From positions 186,001 through 250,000 of the forward strand of contig JADJNS010000001.1 of the NCBI GenBank assembly GCA_016714225.1: DNA of 64,000 nucleotides. Reading direction: 5' to 3'. The stretch comes from Archangiaceae bacterium. Lineage in GTDB: Bacteria; Myxococcota; Myxococcia; Myxococcales; Myxococcaceae. Positions 8,408 to 17,136 of this stretch are shown piece by piece; the first letter of the stretch is position 1, and every line of letters starts with the position of its first letter. Position numbers and translations under genes: made by a program. The notes under the pieces were generated by a model. That model saw only the letters and a list, made by a program, of their open reading frames with translations. It ran no database searches and had not been told where the DNA came from.

Positions 8408-9288
8408 AGCGGCTGCTCGTGGCGGTGGTGACCCTGGTCGGCTGCGCGCATCAGCCCGCGCCGGCCCAGCTGATTGAAGCGCGTCAGGCGTACGGGCAGA
8501 TGGGGCAGGTGATGCCCGCCGACGGTGAGGCTGCGCGCGCCACCCTGGCCGAGGCCGAGCGTGAGTACGTCGACAACGGCGACTCGCTGCGCACCCGCGA
8601 CCTGGCCTACGCCGCGTCGCGCCGCATCGACCTGGCGAAGTCGCACGTGCGCACCGCGCGCCACCAGCAGCAGGTGGCCGCGCTCGAACGCGAGGCCGCA
8701 CAGCTGAAGCAGAGCGCGCCGGCGGTCGAGGTGGCGGTCGCGCCCCCTGGGGTCGACGGGGCCGCGGTGAGCGAGGCGACTCCTCCGGTGAAGACCGAGC
8801 CCGAGGTGGCGCCGGCGGCCTCGGAGCCGAGGGTCGCGGTGCAGGGCCGCACCGGCTCGCTCGATGCTCCGAGCCGCCGCCCCAGCCTCAGGCCGCCCAC
8901 CGTCGGTGAGCCGCTGTCGGTGTTCGCCGAGAGCAGGGAAGCCGAAGACGGCACGCTGCTGACCATTCCCGCCAGCCTGCTGTTCACCCCCGGCAGCGCC
9001 GAGCTGAGCGACGGCGCCCAGGCGCGGCTCGCCAAGGTGGCCGACGCGGCGGGCGACGGCAAAGGCACCGTGCTCGTCACCGCGTACACCGACAACCAGG
9101 GCAGCGATAACAAGAAGCTGTCGACCGACCGTGCCAAGGCGGTGCGCGACGCGCTGGTCGGCCACGGCGTCAGCGAGGCGCGCCTCGAGGTGAAGGGCGC
9201 CGGCGACGCGAACCCCCGCGCCGACAACTCGACCCCCGAGGGGCGCGCCACCAACCGCCGCGTCGAGATTCTGCTCCCCAAGAATTGA
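8404..9288 (+). CDS. OmpA-family peptidoglycan-binding lipoprotein with DUF4398-like N terminus
   Basis: A 294-residue lipoprotein starting at the ATG that overlaps the upstream stop. The signal peptide ends with the lipobox LVGC. Residues about 20-105 form an Ala-rich helical hairpin like the DUF4398 domain of its neighbour. A Pro/Ala/Val-rich linker with several Glu follows. The last ~110 residues are an OmpA C-terminal domain: the start FTPGSAELSDGAQ, the TAYTDNQGSDNKKLSTDRA segment that carries the peptidoglycan-contacting Asp, and the ending STPEGRATNRRVEI with the conserved Arg. It should tether the outer membrane to the cell wall. The pair with the upstream gene suggests a joint envelope role. 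Confidence 0.9.
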   Translation: MKRLLVAVVTLVGCAHQPAPAQLIEARQAYGQMGQVMPADGEAARATLAEAEREYVDNGDSLRTRDLAYAASRRIDLAKSHVRTARHQQQVAALEREAAQLKQSAPAVEVAVAPPGVDGAAVSEATPPVKTEPEVAPAASEPRVAVQGRTGSLDAPSRRPSLRPPTVGEPLSVFAESREAEDGTLLTIPASLLFTPGSAELSDGAQARLAKVADAAGDGKGTVLVTAYTDNQGSDNKKLSTDRAKAVRDALVGHGVSEARLEVKGAGDANPRADNSTPEGRATNRRVEILLPKN

Positions 9289-9337
9289 GGCGGGTCGAGT
9301 GGGCGCGGTCGACCGACGGGTGACCGCGCGTCGCGCG

Positions 9338-9352
9338 CGGGCGTTGCGCCCG
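9338..9352 (+). terminator. Short GC hairpin after the OmpA gene
   Basis: CGGGCG TTG CGCCCG, a 6-bp perfect stem with a 3-nt loop about 50 nt downstream of the stop. No T tract. Confidence 0.3.
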
Positions 9353-9429
9353 TCGGGTAGCCACTGCGGGTCGTCGAGACTCGCCAGCGGCGGCGGGGGC
9401 GAGCACCCCAGAGAGCCTGGTGCGACGTG

Positions 9430-9452
9430 GGCCCCTCACCGCACGAGGGGCC
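9430..9452 (+). terminator. GC-rich hairpin in the gap between convergent genes
   Basis: GGCCCCTC and GAGGGGCC pair perfectly across a 7-nt loop. It lies in the 534-bp gap (9289-9822) between two convergent genes and could stop transcription from both sides. I see no convincing gene in that gap. Confidence 0.4.
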
Positions 9453-9822
9453 GACACGGCGGCAGGCTCCACCCGTCGCGCCCCGACACGCTCGAGCTCC
9501 ACGCGGTCACCGACGCCGAGGTCACGAGCGTCGTCGCTCTCGCCAGTTCCTCTGCCGCTGCGGCGGACGATTGCTCAGCCCGTCGAGAGGGAACAAAAGC
9601 GTAAGAGAATCGCCGCCGCTCGGGTCCGCCCGGGCAGTGTCAGGACCCTCGGCCATTCTTTTTCGCTGCCGTTCCCCAGCAGGTCGCCCCGTGACGGGCT
9701 TCACGCTCCGCGCAGAGGCGGTCAGCGCTTCGCTCCGCGAGGCACCCCGAAGAGCGGAAATCTGCGTGGAGGAGACTCGCGGCGCTCTTCGACCGCGCGC
9801 CGCTCGTGCTCGAGAGGGCCCG

Positions 9823-11763
9823 TCACCCCACGATGAACGCGTGCTCCAAGTCTTTGCGGCTGACCTCGCCGTCGCTGCCGCCGATGAGGGCGAAGTGGGC
9901 CGGGTCGCTGAAGAACTCGAGCGCGTCGCGGTACGCAGGGTCGCTCGCGGTCGCCAGCGCGTCGGTGAGCTCTTCGAAGTCGAAGGTCTGCGCCACCGAG
10001 CCACCGTTGCCCGCACCGATGCGGGGGAACAGGTCGTTGCGCACGCCCTGGCTGGTCTCGCACAGCTGCTGCAGCACCGCGCGCTGGGCGTCGGCCTCGG
10101 CCAGCTCCTCGGCAGTGAAGCCCGAGCGCGTGACCCAGGCTTCGTAGCCGCCGCCCTTCTGCTTCGCGATGTCCTCGACCTGGTCGAGCGAGATGACCAC
10201 CGCGCTGCCGTCGTCGTTGGGGCTGGGGTAGCTCTCCCACAGCGCGTCGTTGGCGAGCAGCGCGTCGACCACCCTGGCGTCGTCGCCGGTGAGCTTGCCG
10301 CTGGCCTTCGCGGTCTCGAGCTGCTCGCGGCTCAAGTGCTTGTCCGACCCGTGCGGGGTCGCGCCCGCCGCCTGTGCCACCGTGTTCCAGTTCACGTCGT
10401 CGAAGTCGACGCCGTCGAGCGAGGTGACCAGGTCCTGCGCGGTGGCGCGGGGCGCGGCGGCTGATGCCGTCTCGACCGGAGCCGAGGTCGCCGCCGAGCT
10501 GGCGTCGGGCAGCGTCACGCCCCGCTCCTTCGCCAGCGCCACCACCTGGTCGTACAGCGCCACCTCTTCTTCGTTCGCCACGCCGCTGGCGACGCGGCCC
10601 TGCAGCCCCGCGAAGTCGTCGGCGCGCGCCAGGTGCGCGCGGTCGCGGTCGTTCACGTCGAAGAACGTCTCGGCCACCTGCTCGGGGGTCGGCGCGCTGG
10701 TCTCGTCGAACTTCGCGATGCGCTTGCTCTGCGCCGCCGCCTGCACGTCCTCCCACAGCTGCACGTCGGCGTCGCTCGCGGTGTCGGCCTCGACCCGCGC
10801 CCGCAGCTCTTGCAGCGCCTCGACCCGCTCGGGGTCGACGATGGGAGCGCCCTGCCGGCCGTTGGTGCCCACGCCGAAGAACGTCTCGGCCACCTGCTCC
10901 GAGGTGGGCGCGGTCTTCTCGTTGAACTTCGCGATGTGCAGGCTGGCGGCCTTGTCCTGCACGGCCTTCCACAGCGCGGCGTCTTCGTCGCTGGCGGTGC
11001 CGGCCTCGACGCGGGCGCGCAGCTGTTGCAGGTCTTCGAGCTTGTCGGGCGCGATGATGGGCATGCCCTGGCGGCCGTTGGTGCCCACGGTGAAGTACGT
11101 GTCGGCCTCGGTGACCGCGCCGTCGCCCGCGGGCCGGTCGTCGCCCGGCACCACCGGCGGGGTCTCGGTGTCGTAGCCGGTGCCGGTGCTGTCGACCGGC
11201 GCGTCCGAGAGCTCCTGGCCCTTCTGCACCAGCAGCATCAGCGCGGCCTGCGAGGCGTTGCCCCACTTGCCGTCGACGAAGGTGCGCGCGCCGTACTGCG
11301 CCTGAATCGCCGCCAGCTCGTCGGGGGCCAGCTCGCTCAGCGAGTCCTGCAGCTGCTGCTGCGCGCGGGTGATGAAGTCTTCCGCCATCGCGCGCTTCTC
11401 TTCTTCCGAAGCCGCGTCGTAGGCCTCCTTCTCGTCGGCGGTAATCAGCTCGGCGCCCGACAGCTCGCTCACCACCGCGTCGACGTCTTCGATGCTGCCG
11501 GCCTGCGGCACGTAGACCTGGTTCGCGTTGTTCTCGCCCGACACCGCCACCACCGAGTCGCTGGCGGCCTGGGTCACCGCCGGGCTCAGCGCGGCGACCT
11601 TCTTGGCGAGGTCTTTGGCGGCGCTGCTCGGCTCCATGCTGTCGACCGGGCCGGTGGTGGTCGAGGTCACCGGGGTGGGGGTCTGCCGCGGCGCCTCGGC
11701 CGAGGCGGTCGAGCGGGTGAAGGTCAGCGGACGGGTCGAGGGGCGGCGAACGGGGGCAGTCAT
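9823..11763 (-). CDS. Three-repeat protein with C-terminal EF-hand-like loop
   Basis: A 646-residue protein of no family I recognise. The start is the ATG read at 11761-11763, chosen because AAGGAG lies about 9 nt upstream. The first ~55 residues are rich in Ser, Thr and Pro and have no signal peptide. A helical Ala/Glu/Gln-rich region follows. Residues about 210-430 hold three tandem repeats of roughly 70 residues with the shared pattern VAETFFGVGTNGRQGAPI, then ELRARVEADTASD, then IAKFDETSAPTPEQ; the third copy is diverged. The C terminus has an EF-hand-like loop (GGSDGEVSRKDLEHAF). It follows pgl on the same strand after 80 bp. It may be exported without a classical signal; that is inference. 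Confidence 0.7.
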   Translation of the reverse strand: MTAPVRRPSTRPLTFTRSTASAEAPRQTPTPVTSTTTGPVDSMEPSSAAKDLAKKVAALSPAVTQAASDSVVAVSGENNANQVYVPQAGSIEDVDAVVSELSGAELITADEKEAYDAASEEEKRAMAEDFITRAQQQLQDSLSELAPDELAAIQAQYGARTFVDGKWGNASQAALMLLVQKGQELSDAPVDSTGTGYDTETPPVVPGDDRPAGDGAVTEADTYFTVGTNGRQGMPIIAPDKLEDLQQLRARVEAGTASDEDAALWKAVQDKAASLHIAKFNEKTAPTSEQVAETFFGVGTNGRQGAPIVDPERVEALQELRARVEADTASDADVQLWEDVQAAAQSKRIAKFDETSAPTPEQVAETFFDVNDRDRAHLARADDFAGLQGRVASGVANEEEVALYDQVVALAKERGVTLPDASSAATSAPVETASAAAPRATAQDLVTSLDGVDFDDVNWNTVAQAAGATPHGSDKHLSREQLETAKASGKLTGDDARVVDALLANDALWESYPSPNDDGSAVVISLDQVEDIAKQKGGGYEAWVTRSGFTAEELAEADAQRAVLQQLCETSQGVRNDLFPRIGAGNGGSVAQTFDFEELTDALATASDPAYRDALEFFSDPAHFALIGGSDGEVSRKDLEHAFIVG

Positions 11764-11843
11764 GGGCGGTGGCTTCTCCTTGTCCATGTGGACGAGGCCC
11801 CACCCCGAAGTCGCAGAACCCGAGAAACGTAAAGACGCTGAAC

Positions 11844-12491
11844 TTACAAGTACGCGGCAGCAGCGGGGTCGACCCAGAGCCGCACGTTCTCGGCCTCGCG
11901 CAGCACGCGGGCCACCGGCAGCGTGGAGTCGGGCTTCATCGCCTTCATCAGCATCTGCGCCTTGGTGTTGCCGGTGGCGATCACCCAGACCTCGCGCGCG
12001 CCGATGAGCTCGGGCAGCGACAGCGAGAGCCGCTTGGGCGGCGGCTTGGGCGCGTCGTCGAGCTGCACCACCCGCTTGTCGGTCACCTCGAGCGCGGGGT
12101 GCCCGGGGAAGAGCGAGGCCACGTGGCCGTCGGGGCCGACCCCCAGCAGCGCTACGTCGAGCGGGCGCGGGAGCTTGAGCTGGTACTCCGAGAGGCTGTG
12201 AAACGGGTGCGCCACCGCCGGCACCTTCGACAGCCACAGGTCGTTGGCCACCTTGTAGTTCGAGTCTTTGTCGGTGAGCGGCACCACCCGCTCGTCGACC
12301 CACCACACGTGCACCCGCGACCAGTCGAGCTGCGCGTCGGCGAACGAGGGGAACACCAGCGTCGCCACCGAGCCGCCGGGCACCGCGATGTGAAACACCC
12401 CGCGCGCCTCGAGCGCCTCGGTGGCCGCGCGCTGCAGCTGCACGCGAGCCTCGAAGCTCAGGTGACCTTCGCTGGCGACGATTCGCTCCAC
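11844..12491 (-). CDS. pgl: 6-phosphogluconolactonase
   Basis: A 215-residue cytosolic enzyme that hydrolyses 6-phospho-glucono-lactone in the oxidative pentose phosphate pathway. It starts at GTG with AAGAGG upstream. Family signatures are AVPGGSVATLVF near the N terminus, VHVWWVDERVVP in the middle, and LGVGPDGHVASLFPG, which carries catalytic residues of the NagB/RpiA/6PGL fold. The length is normal for the family (about 220-260). It sits 14 bp after the DoxX gene and is likely in one operon with it, and gnd lies just across the divergent promoter, so consecutive steps of the pathway are clustered. The zwf gene is not in the window. Confidence 0.93.
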   Translation of the reverse strand: MERIVASEGHLSFEARVQLQRAATEALEARGVFHIAVPGGSVATLVFPSFADAQLDWSRVHVWWVDERVVPLTDKDSNYKVANDLWLSKVPAVAHPFHSLSEYQLKLPRPLDVALLGVGPDGHVASLFPGHPALEVTDKRVVQLDDAPKPPPKRLSLSLPELIGAREVWVIATGNTKAQMLMKAMKPDSTLPVARVLREAENVRLWVDPAAAAYL

Positions 12492-12505
12492 GTCTCGAAC
12501 GCCTC

Positions 12506-12916
12506 TTAGCCCATCGTGGGGCGCTGGCGCCGGGCGATGAGGTCATCGACCGAGAAGCGGCCCGGCCCGGCGGCCAGCAGCAGGAGCGCGAGGGTCAGGT
12601 ACACCGCCGCCAGCTCGAACGAGGCGCCGCGGCTCACGGTGGTGAACACCGCCACCACCATGGTGCAGCCGATGCCCAGGCACGCCAGCGGAGTGAGCAG
12701 GCCCAGCACCCAGGCGAGGCCCCCGCCGAACTCGGACAGGGCGGCCAGCAGCTGAAAAACGGCCGGAGCAGGGCTGCCGCCCTTGTCCATCCAGTGAAAG
12801 GGGTCTTGAATCTTGCCCCAGCCGTGGGTGACGAAGAACGCCCCCGCGACCACCCGCACCAGCAGCAGCGCGCCCGACAGTCGCGCGCCGTGGTGCGAAA
12901 TCAGCTTGTTCCACAT
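12506..12916 (-). CDS. DoxX-family membrane protein
   Basis: A 136-residue four-helix membrane protein. The ATG read at 12914-12916 is chosen because a -10-like TATTCC lies 8 nt upstream, and because the longer frame runs backwards through glk. The DoxX pattern is clear: LLLVRVVAGAFFVTHGWGKI, a GGLAWVLGLLTPLACLGIG helix pair, and a last helix with LTLALLLLAAGPGRFSVDD. DoxX proteins are inner-membrane proteins linked to redox and thiol homeostasis in some bacteria. Here it is the first gene of the doxX-pgl unit and is transcribed divergently from glk with only 28 bp between start codons. Confidence 0.88.
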   Translation of the reverse strand: MWNKLISHHGARLSGALLLVRVVAGAFFVTHGWGKIQDPFHWMDKGGSPAPAVFQLLAALSEFGGGLAWVLGLLTPLACLGIGCTMVVAVFTTVSRGASFELAAVYLTLALLLLAAGPGRFSVDDLIARRQRPTMG

Positions 12917-12924
12917 GCGGCAGG

Positions 12925-12930
12925 GGAATA
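12925..12930 (-). promoter_or_regulatory. -10-like element for the DoxX-pgl unit
   Basis: TATTCC on the minus strand lies 8 nt before the ATG at 12916. It shares two bases with the -10-like TAGCAC that faces the opposite way for glk. Confidence 0.45.
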
Positions 12931-12934
12931 GCAC
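12929..12934 (+). promoter_or_regulatory. -10-like element for the glk-gnd unit
   Basis: TAGCAC lies 10 nt before the glk ATG at 12945. The whole intergenic space is 28 bp, so both transcripts must be leaderless or nearly so, and polymerase binding on the two sides is probably mutually exclusive. Confidence 0.45.
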
Positions 12935-12944
12935 CCAGAGCACG

Positions 12945-13919
12945 ATGCTGCTCATCGGAGACATCGGAGGCACCAACACCCGAGTCGCGGTGCTGGCGCC
13001 CACCGGCAGCAAGCCGGTGCTCGAGACCCGCGTGCCCAGCCGCGACTTCCCCACCTTCGGCGCTGCGCTGAAGGCCGCGCTCGCCGGCACGAAGTTCAAG
13101 TTCACCTCGGCGTGCTTCGGCATCGCCGGGCCGGTGACCCGGAACCGGTGCGTGGCCACCAACCTGCCCTGGGTCATCGACGGCAACCTGCTGGGCAAGG
13201 CGATGAAGATTCGCCACGTGCGGTTGGTGAACGACCTGGTGGCGCTCGCCTACGGAGCCCTCACCGCCCGGAAGAGCCAGCTCATCTCGCTCAACGGCCC
13301 GCGGCTGCCGGTCACCAAGGGCGCGAACCTGGCCATTCTCGCCGCCGGCACCGGGCTCGGCGAAGCGGCGCTCATCTGGGACGAGCAGCACCAGCAGCAC
13401 GTGCCGCTCGGCACCGAGGGCAGCCACAGCGACTTCGCCCCGCGCGACGAGACCGAAGAGCAGCTGCGCGCCTTTCTCGCGCGGCGCTACGGGCGGGTGA
13501 GCACCGAGCGGGTGGTGGCGGGCCCGGGCCTCAAAGACCTCTACGAGTTCTTCCGCGACGACCGGCAGCTGCCCGAAGGCGAGCGGCCGCGCGACGGTCA
13601 CGACTTCAGCGCCGAGGTCACCCGGCTGGGGCTGGCCGACGCGAACGGGTGCGCGCGCGCGGCGGTCGACCAGTTCGTGCGCTCGTACGGCGCCGAGGCC
13701 GGCAACGTGGCGCTGCGCTACTGGGCGTCGGGCGGCGTCTTCGTGGCCGGCAACATCGGCCTGGTGCTCAAAGACAAGCTCGGCTCGTCGATGTTCCGCG
13801 ACGCGCTGGTGAGCAAGGGCCGGTTCTCTCCCGTGCTCGAGTCGTTGCCGGTGGCGCTGGTGACCGACCCGAACATCGGCCTGCAGGGCGCCGCGGTGCT
13901 CGCCCGCAAGGGCCACTGA
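12945..13919 (+). CDS. glk: Glucokinase, Glk family
   Basis: A 324-residue cytosolic kinase that phosphorylates glucose with ATP. The start ATG at 12945 gives the family phosphate-1 motif at once (LLIGDIGGTNTR). Other signatures are CFGIAGPV, VRLVNDLVALAYG, the phosphate-2 motif LAAGTGLGEAALIW and EGSHSDFAPRDETEEQL, a hallmark of the Glk (not ROK) group. Length is normal for the family. gnd follows after 2 bp, so glucose activation and the oxidative pentose phosphate step are expressed together. A second, ROK-type sugar kinase is encoded at 48.3-49.2 kb. Confidence 0.93.
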   Translation: MLLIGDIGGTNTRVAVLAPTGSKPVLETRVPSRDFPTFGAALKAALAGTKFKFTSACFGIAGPVTRNRCVATNLPWVIDGNLLGKAMKIRHVRLVNDLVALAYGALTARKSQLISLNGPRLPVTKGANLAILAAGTGLGEAALIWDEQHQQHVPLGTEGSHSDFAPRDETEEQLRAFLARRYGRVSTERVVAGPGLKDLYEFFRDDRQLPEGERPRDGHDFSAEVTRLGLADANGCARAAVDQFVRSYGAEAGNVALRYWASGGVFVAGNIGLVLKDKLGSSMFRDALVSKGRFSPVLESLPVALVTDPNIGLQGAAVLARKGH

Positions 13920-13921
13920 AA

Positions 13922-14899
13922 ATGAAGATCGCGATGGTGGGCCTGGGCCGCATGGGCGCGAACATGGCGCGCCGGCTGATGCAGGGCGGGCACACCTGCG
14001 TGGTGCACGACCGCGACCCCGAGGCGGTCGCGGTGCTGGTGGGCGAAGGCGCCATCGGCGCGTCGTCGCTCGAAGAGCTGGCGCAGAAGCTCGAGGCCCC
14101 GCGGGCGGTGTGGCTGATGGTCCCCGCCGGAGACCCGACCGAGCAGACGGTACAGCGGCTGGCGGGGCTCTTGTCGAAGGGCGACCTCGTCGTCGACGGC
14201 GGCAACTCGTACTTCAAAGACGACGCGCGACGCGCGAAGCAGCTCGAGCCCCTGGGCATTCGCTACCTCGACGCCGGCACCAGCGGCGGAGTGTGGGGCA
14301 AAGAGCGCGGCTACTGCCTGATGATTGGCGGCGAGAAAGAGGCGGTGAAGCACCTCGAGCCCGTCTTCGCCACCCTCGCGCCCGGCCTCGGCAGCATCGA
14401 GCGCACCCCCGGCCGCCCGCCCGACCAGGGCACCGCCGAGCAGGGCTACCTGCACTGCGGCCCGGCGGGCGCAGGGCACTTCGTGAAGATGATTCACAAC
14501 GGCATCGAGTACGGAATGATGCAGGCCTACGCCGAGGGCCTCGACATCATGCGCGGCGCCGCGGGCAAGCACCTGCCCCTCGAGCATCAGTACGACCTGA
14601 ACCTCGGCGAAATCACCGAGCTGTGGCGCCGCGGCAGCGTGGTGACCAGCTGGCTGCTCGACCTCACCGCCCTCGCGCTGCACGAAGACCCCAAGCTCGA
14701 CAAGTACGTCGGCTACGTCGACGACTCGGGAGAAGGCCGGTGGACGGTGCAGGCCGCCATCGAAGAAGCGGTGCCCGCCGACGTGCTCACCTCGTCGCTG
14801 TTCAGCCGCTTCCGCTCGCGCCAGCAGCACACCTTCGCCGAGAAGGTGCTCTCGGCGATGCGCGAGAAGTTCGGCGGCCACGTCGAGAAGAAGGGTTAG
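13922..14899 (+). CDS. gnd: 6-phosphogluconate dehydrogenase, short (decarboxylating) type
   Basis: A 325-residue NAD(P)-dependent enzyme that converts 6-phosphogluconate to ribulose 5-phosphate and CO2. The Rossmann motif is at the very N terminus (MVGLGRMGANMARRL). Substrate and catalytic signatures are DGGNSYFKDD, DAGTSGGVWG and GAGHFVKMIHNGIEYGMMQ, which contains the catalytic Lys. The length fits the short 300-330 residue group rather than the ~470 residue E. coli form. It lies 2 bp after glk. The stop codon TAG forms part of the -10-like element of the next gene. Confidence 0.93.
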   Translation: MKIAMVGLGRMGANMARRLMQGGHTCVVHDRDPEAVAVLVGEGAIGASSLEELAQKLEAPRAVWLMVPAGDPTEQTVQRLAGLLSKGDLVVDGGNSYFKDDARRAKQLEPLGIRYLDAGTSGGVWGKERGYCLMIGGEKEAVKHLEPVFATLAPGLGSIERTPGRPPDQGTAEQGYLHCGPAGAGHFVKMIHNGIEYGMMQAYAEGLDIMRGAAGKHLPLEHQYDLNLGEITELWRRGSVVTSWLLDLTALALHEDPKLDKYVGYVDDSGEGRWTVQAAIEEAVPADVLTSSLFSRFRSRQQHTFAEKVLSAMREKFGGHVEKKG

Positions 14900-14902
14900 T
14901 CT
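14897..14902 (+). promoter_or_regulatory. -10-like element overlapping the gnd stop codon
   Basis: TAGTCT lies 10 nt before the ATG at 14913, with no Shine-Dalgarno in between. Its first three bases are the gnd stop codon. Confidence 0.35.
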
Positions 14903-14912
14903 TCGCGCACCC

Positions 14913-17114
14913 ATGCGCGCCCAGCTCGCTGCCGTAGCGGCGGTCTTCTTCGTTTCGTGTGTCGCGGCTCCGCCCACGCCCTGCACCGAGTGCGACGGGA
15001 AGTGCGTCGACACCAACACCGACTCGAAGAACTGCGGCGAGTGCGGCAAGAGCTGCGCGAGCGGCAACCTGTGCAGCGCGGGCAAGTGCGTGGCCGCGTG
15101 CAACAGCGGCCAGCAGGCCTGCGCCACCGGCTGCAGCGACCCGATGACCGACGCGAAGAACTGCGGCGGCTGCGGCCGGCCGTGCGCGGCGGGCCAGGTC
15201 TGCAGCGGCGGCAGCTGCGCGGCCTCTTGCGGCACCACCTACACCGCGTGCCCCGTGGGCACCGACACGGTCTGCGCCGACGTGGCCTCCGACTCGCGCC
15301 ACTGCGGCATGTGCAACCATGCCTGCGGCACCGGCGAGGTGTGCAGCGCGATGCAGTGCGGCGTGCGCTGCACCGGCACCCAGACCATGTGCAACCCCGG
15401 CGCGGTGCCGCCCTACTGCGTCGACACCAAGACCGACAACGCCAGCTGCGGCGCCTGCGCCCAGCCCTGCCCGCAGGGCACCGCGTGCAACGCCGGGGTC
15501 TGCGACACCGTCTGCGCCTCGCCGCTGCTGAGCTGCACCGCCGACGCGGGCGGCGCCGCGCACTACTGCGCCGACCCCCAGACCGACTCCAGGAACTGCG
15601 GCGGCTGCGGGGTGCGCTGCGACGCGACACAGGCGTGCATCTCGGGCACCTGCCGCGCGGTGGTGCTCAACAACTGCGACGACGTGAAGACGTTCTTCGG
15701 CGGCACCACCGTCGACTCGGAGTGGACGCTCAACGCCGCCGGCCTCTGGTACCTGCCCTTCCGCGCGTGGTGCGCCGACATGAACGGCCTGAGCACCACC
15801 GTGCTGGTCGACGGCGGCGTCGTCGACGGCGGCTACGGCGGCCCGAAGACGTACCTCATTCTCGACCGCTCCGAGCGGCCGCAGCTCGACGCCATCACCT
15901 CTCCGGGAATCAGAAGCGACGGCGGGGCCAACTTCTCGGAGCACAACAACGACCGATTCCCCCAGTTCCAGCCCGATGGAGGCTGCACCGCGGCTCCTGC
16001 GGCGTGCTACCTGCCGAATTTCACCAACACCTTCAGCAAGCTGCGCCTGGACACGCCGACCAACACGGTCAGCAACGACGACTACCGCTTCTCCACCGTG
16101 CGCGGCACCGCCCAGAACGTCGCCATCGACGGCCTCGAGTACGGCACGGCGGCCGGCTGCGTGAACGGGAGCGCGAACGGCCGCGCCAACATCGACCTGC
16201 GCAACACCCCGTTCGCGGTCGACCCCAGCAACGTGTGGGCGCTGGCCGGCTCGAACCCGGTCGGCAGCGCCTCGCTCAGCCAGCACAACAAGGTGGTCAA
16301 CGTCACCGGCGGCGGCTTCTGTGGCGCGAACGACCTGACCGCCAACCCGGGGAGGCCGCACAAGCTGCTCCTGCGCCCCAGCGGCCGCGGGTGCGCCGAG
16401 CTCAAGTCGCTCGACAAGAACGCGCCGAGCGGCGTCTACAGCCTCTTCGACGGCAAGGGCCCCGACGCCGGCACGCTGCGCCCGCCGCTGGTGTACTGCG
16501 ACATGACCAGCAGCGGCGGTGGCTGGTCGCTGGTGCTGAAGGTCGACGGCAACAACCCGGCCTCGCGCTTCTATTACGACGACACCTTGTGGACGAACGT
16601 CGCCACCTACGGCGCGGCGGTGCCCGACCTGTCGAAGAGCGAAGCGAAGTACGCCGCGTTCATGGCGACGCCCTACAACGAGGTGCGCCTCACCCTCGGC
16701 GAGGCCGACGGCGGGGTGAGCCGCTCGCTCGAGGTGAACACCTCCGAGCAGGGCTCGATGCTCGACACCCAGCGCGGCGGCTACCTCGCGTTCGGCGGCA
16801 ACCGCGGCGCCGGAGGGTGGACCTCGTTCTTCCACGGCACGCCGGTGGGGCTGCAGGGCGGCTGCCAGCAAGAGGGCTTCGTCAACGCCCCTTCGGGTAC
16901 CGCTCGCGCGCGGGTGCGCATCGGCATTCTGGGCAACGAGCAGCCCGACTGCGGTTCGACCGACTCGTTCGCGGGCGTGGGCGGCCAGCTGCAGCCCAAC
17001 AACTGCGGCGGCCCCAACTCGCGGGGCAACCACTCGGCGGGCATCTTCGGAGCGCCCACCTGCGCAGGCGGCCCGACCGACGAAGGCCAGTTCGTCTACG
17101 TCTGGGTGCGGTGA
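14913..17114 (+). CDS. Lipoprotein with Cys-rich repeats, GON-like and fibrinogen-like domains
   Basis: A 733-residue surface lipoprotein. The signal MRAQLAAVAAVFFVSC ends at a lipobox Cys. Residues about 25-250 hold six or so Cys-rich units of the form D..NCG.CG..C..G..C..G.C, common in myxobacterial lipoproteins. Residues about 255-475 resemble the GON domain known from ADAMTS proteases: FRAWCADMNG, SKLRLDTPTNTVSNDDYRFS, EYGTAAGC, NGRANIDLRNTPFAV and VTGGGFCG. From about 492 to the end is a fibrinogen C-terminal-like (intelectin-type) domain with SGVYSLFDG and VYCDMTSSGGGWSLVLK. No catalytic site is seen. A carbohydrate- or protein-binding role at the cell surface is inferred. A REP-type hairpin follows the stop. 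Confidence 0.82.
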   Translation: MRAQLAAVAAVFFVSCVAAPPTPCTECDGKCVDTNTDSKNCGECGKSCASGNLCSAGKCVAACNSGQQACATGCSDPMTDAKNCGGCGRPCAAGQVCSGGSCAASCGTTYTACPVGTDTVCADVASDSRHCGMCNHACGTGEVCSAMQCGVRCTGTQTMCNPGAVPPYCVDTKTDNASCGACAQPCPQGTACNAGVCDTVCASPLLSCTADAGGAAHYCADPQTDSRNCGGCGVRCDATQACISGTCRAVVLNNCDDVKTFFGGTTVDSEWTLNAAGLWYLPFRAWCADMNGLSTTVLVDGGVVDGGYGGPKTYLILDRSERPQLDAITSPGIRSDGGANFSEHNNDRFPQFQPDGGCTAAPAACYLPNFTNTFSKLRLDTPTNTVSNDDYRFSTVRGTAQNVAIDGLEYGTAAGCVNGSANGRANIDLRNTPFAVDPSNVWALAGSNPVGSASLSQHNKVVNVTGGGFCGANDLTANPGRPHKLLLRPSGRGCAELKSLDKNAPSGVYSLFDGKGPDAGTLRPPLVYCDMTSSGGGWSLVLKVDGNNPASRFYYDDTLWTNVATYGAAVPDLSKSEAKYAAFMATPYNEVRLTLGEADGGVSRSLEVNTSEQGSMLDTQRGGYLAFGGNRGAGGWTSFFHGTPVGLQGGCQQEGFVNAPSGTARARVRIGILGNEQPDCGSTDSFAGVGGQLQPNNCGGPNSRGNHSAGIFGAPTCAGGPTDEGQFVYVWVR

Positions 17115-17136
17115 GCGACGGCCCACAAACACGAAA

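Noticed and set aside
9289..9822. Possible gene in the 534-bp gap between convergent genes
   Set aside because: Frames there have no start context, no domain, and shadow-like composition; only hairpins were kept.
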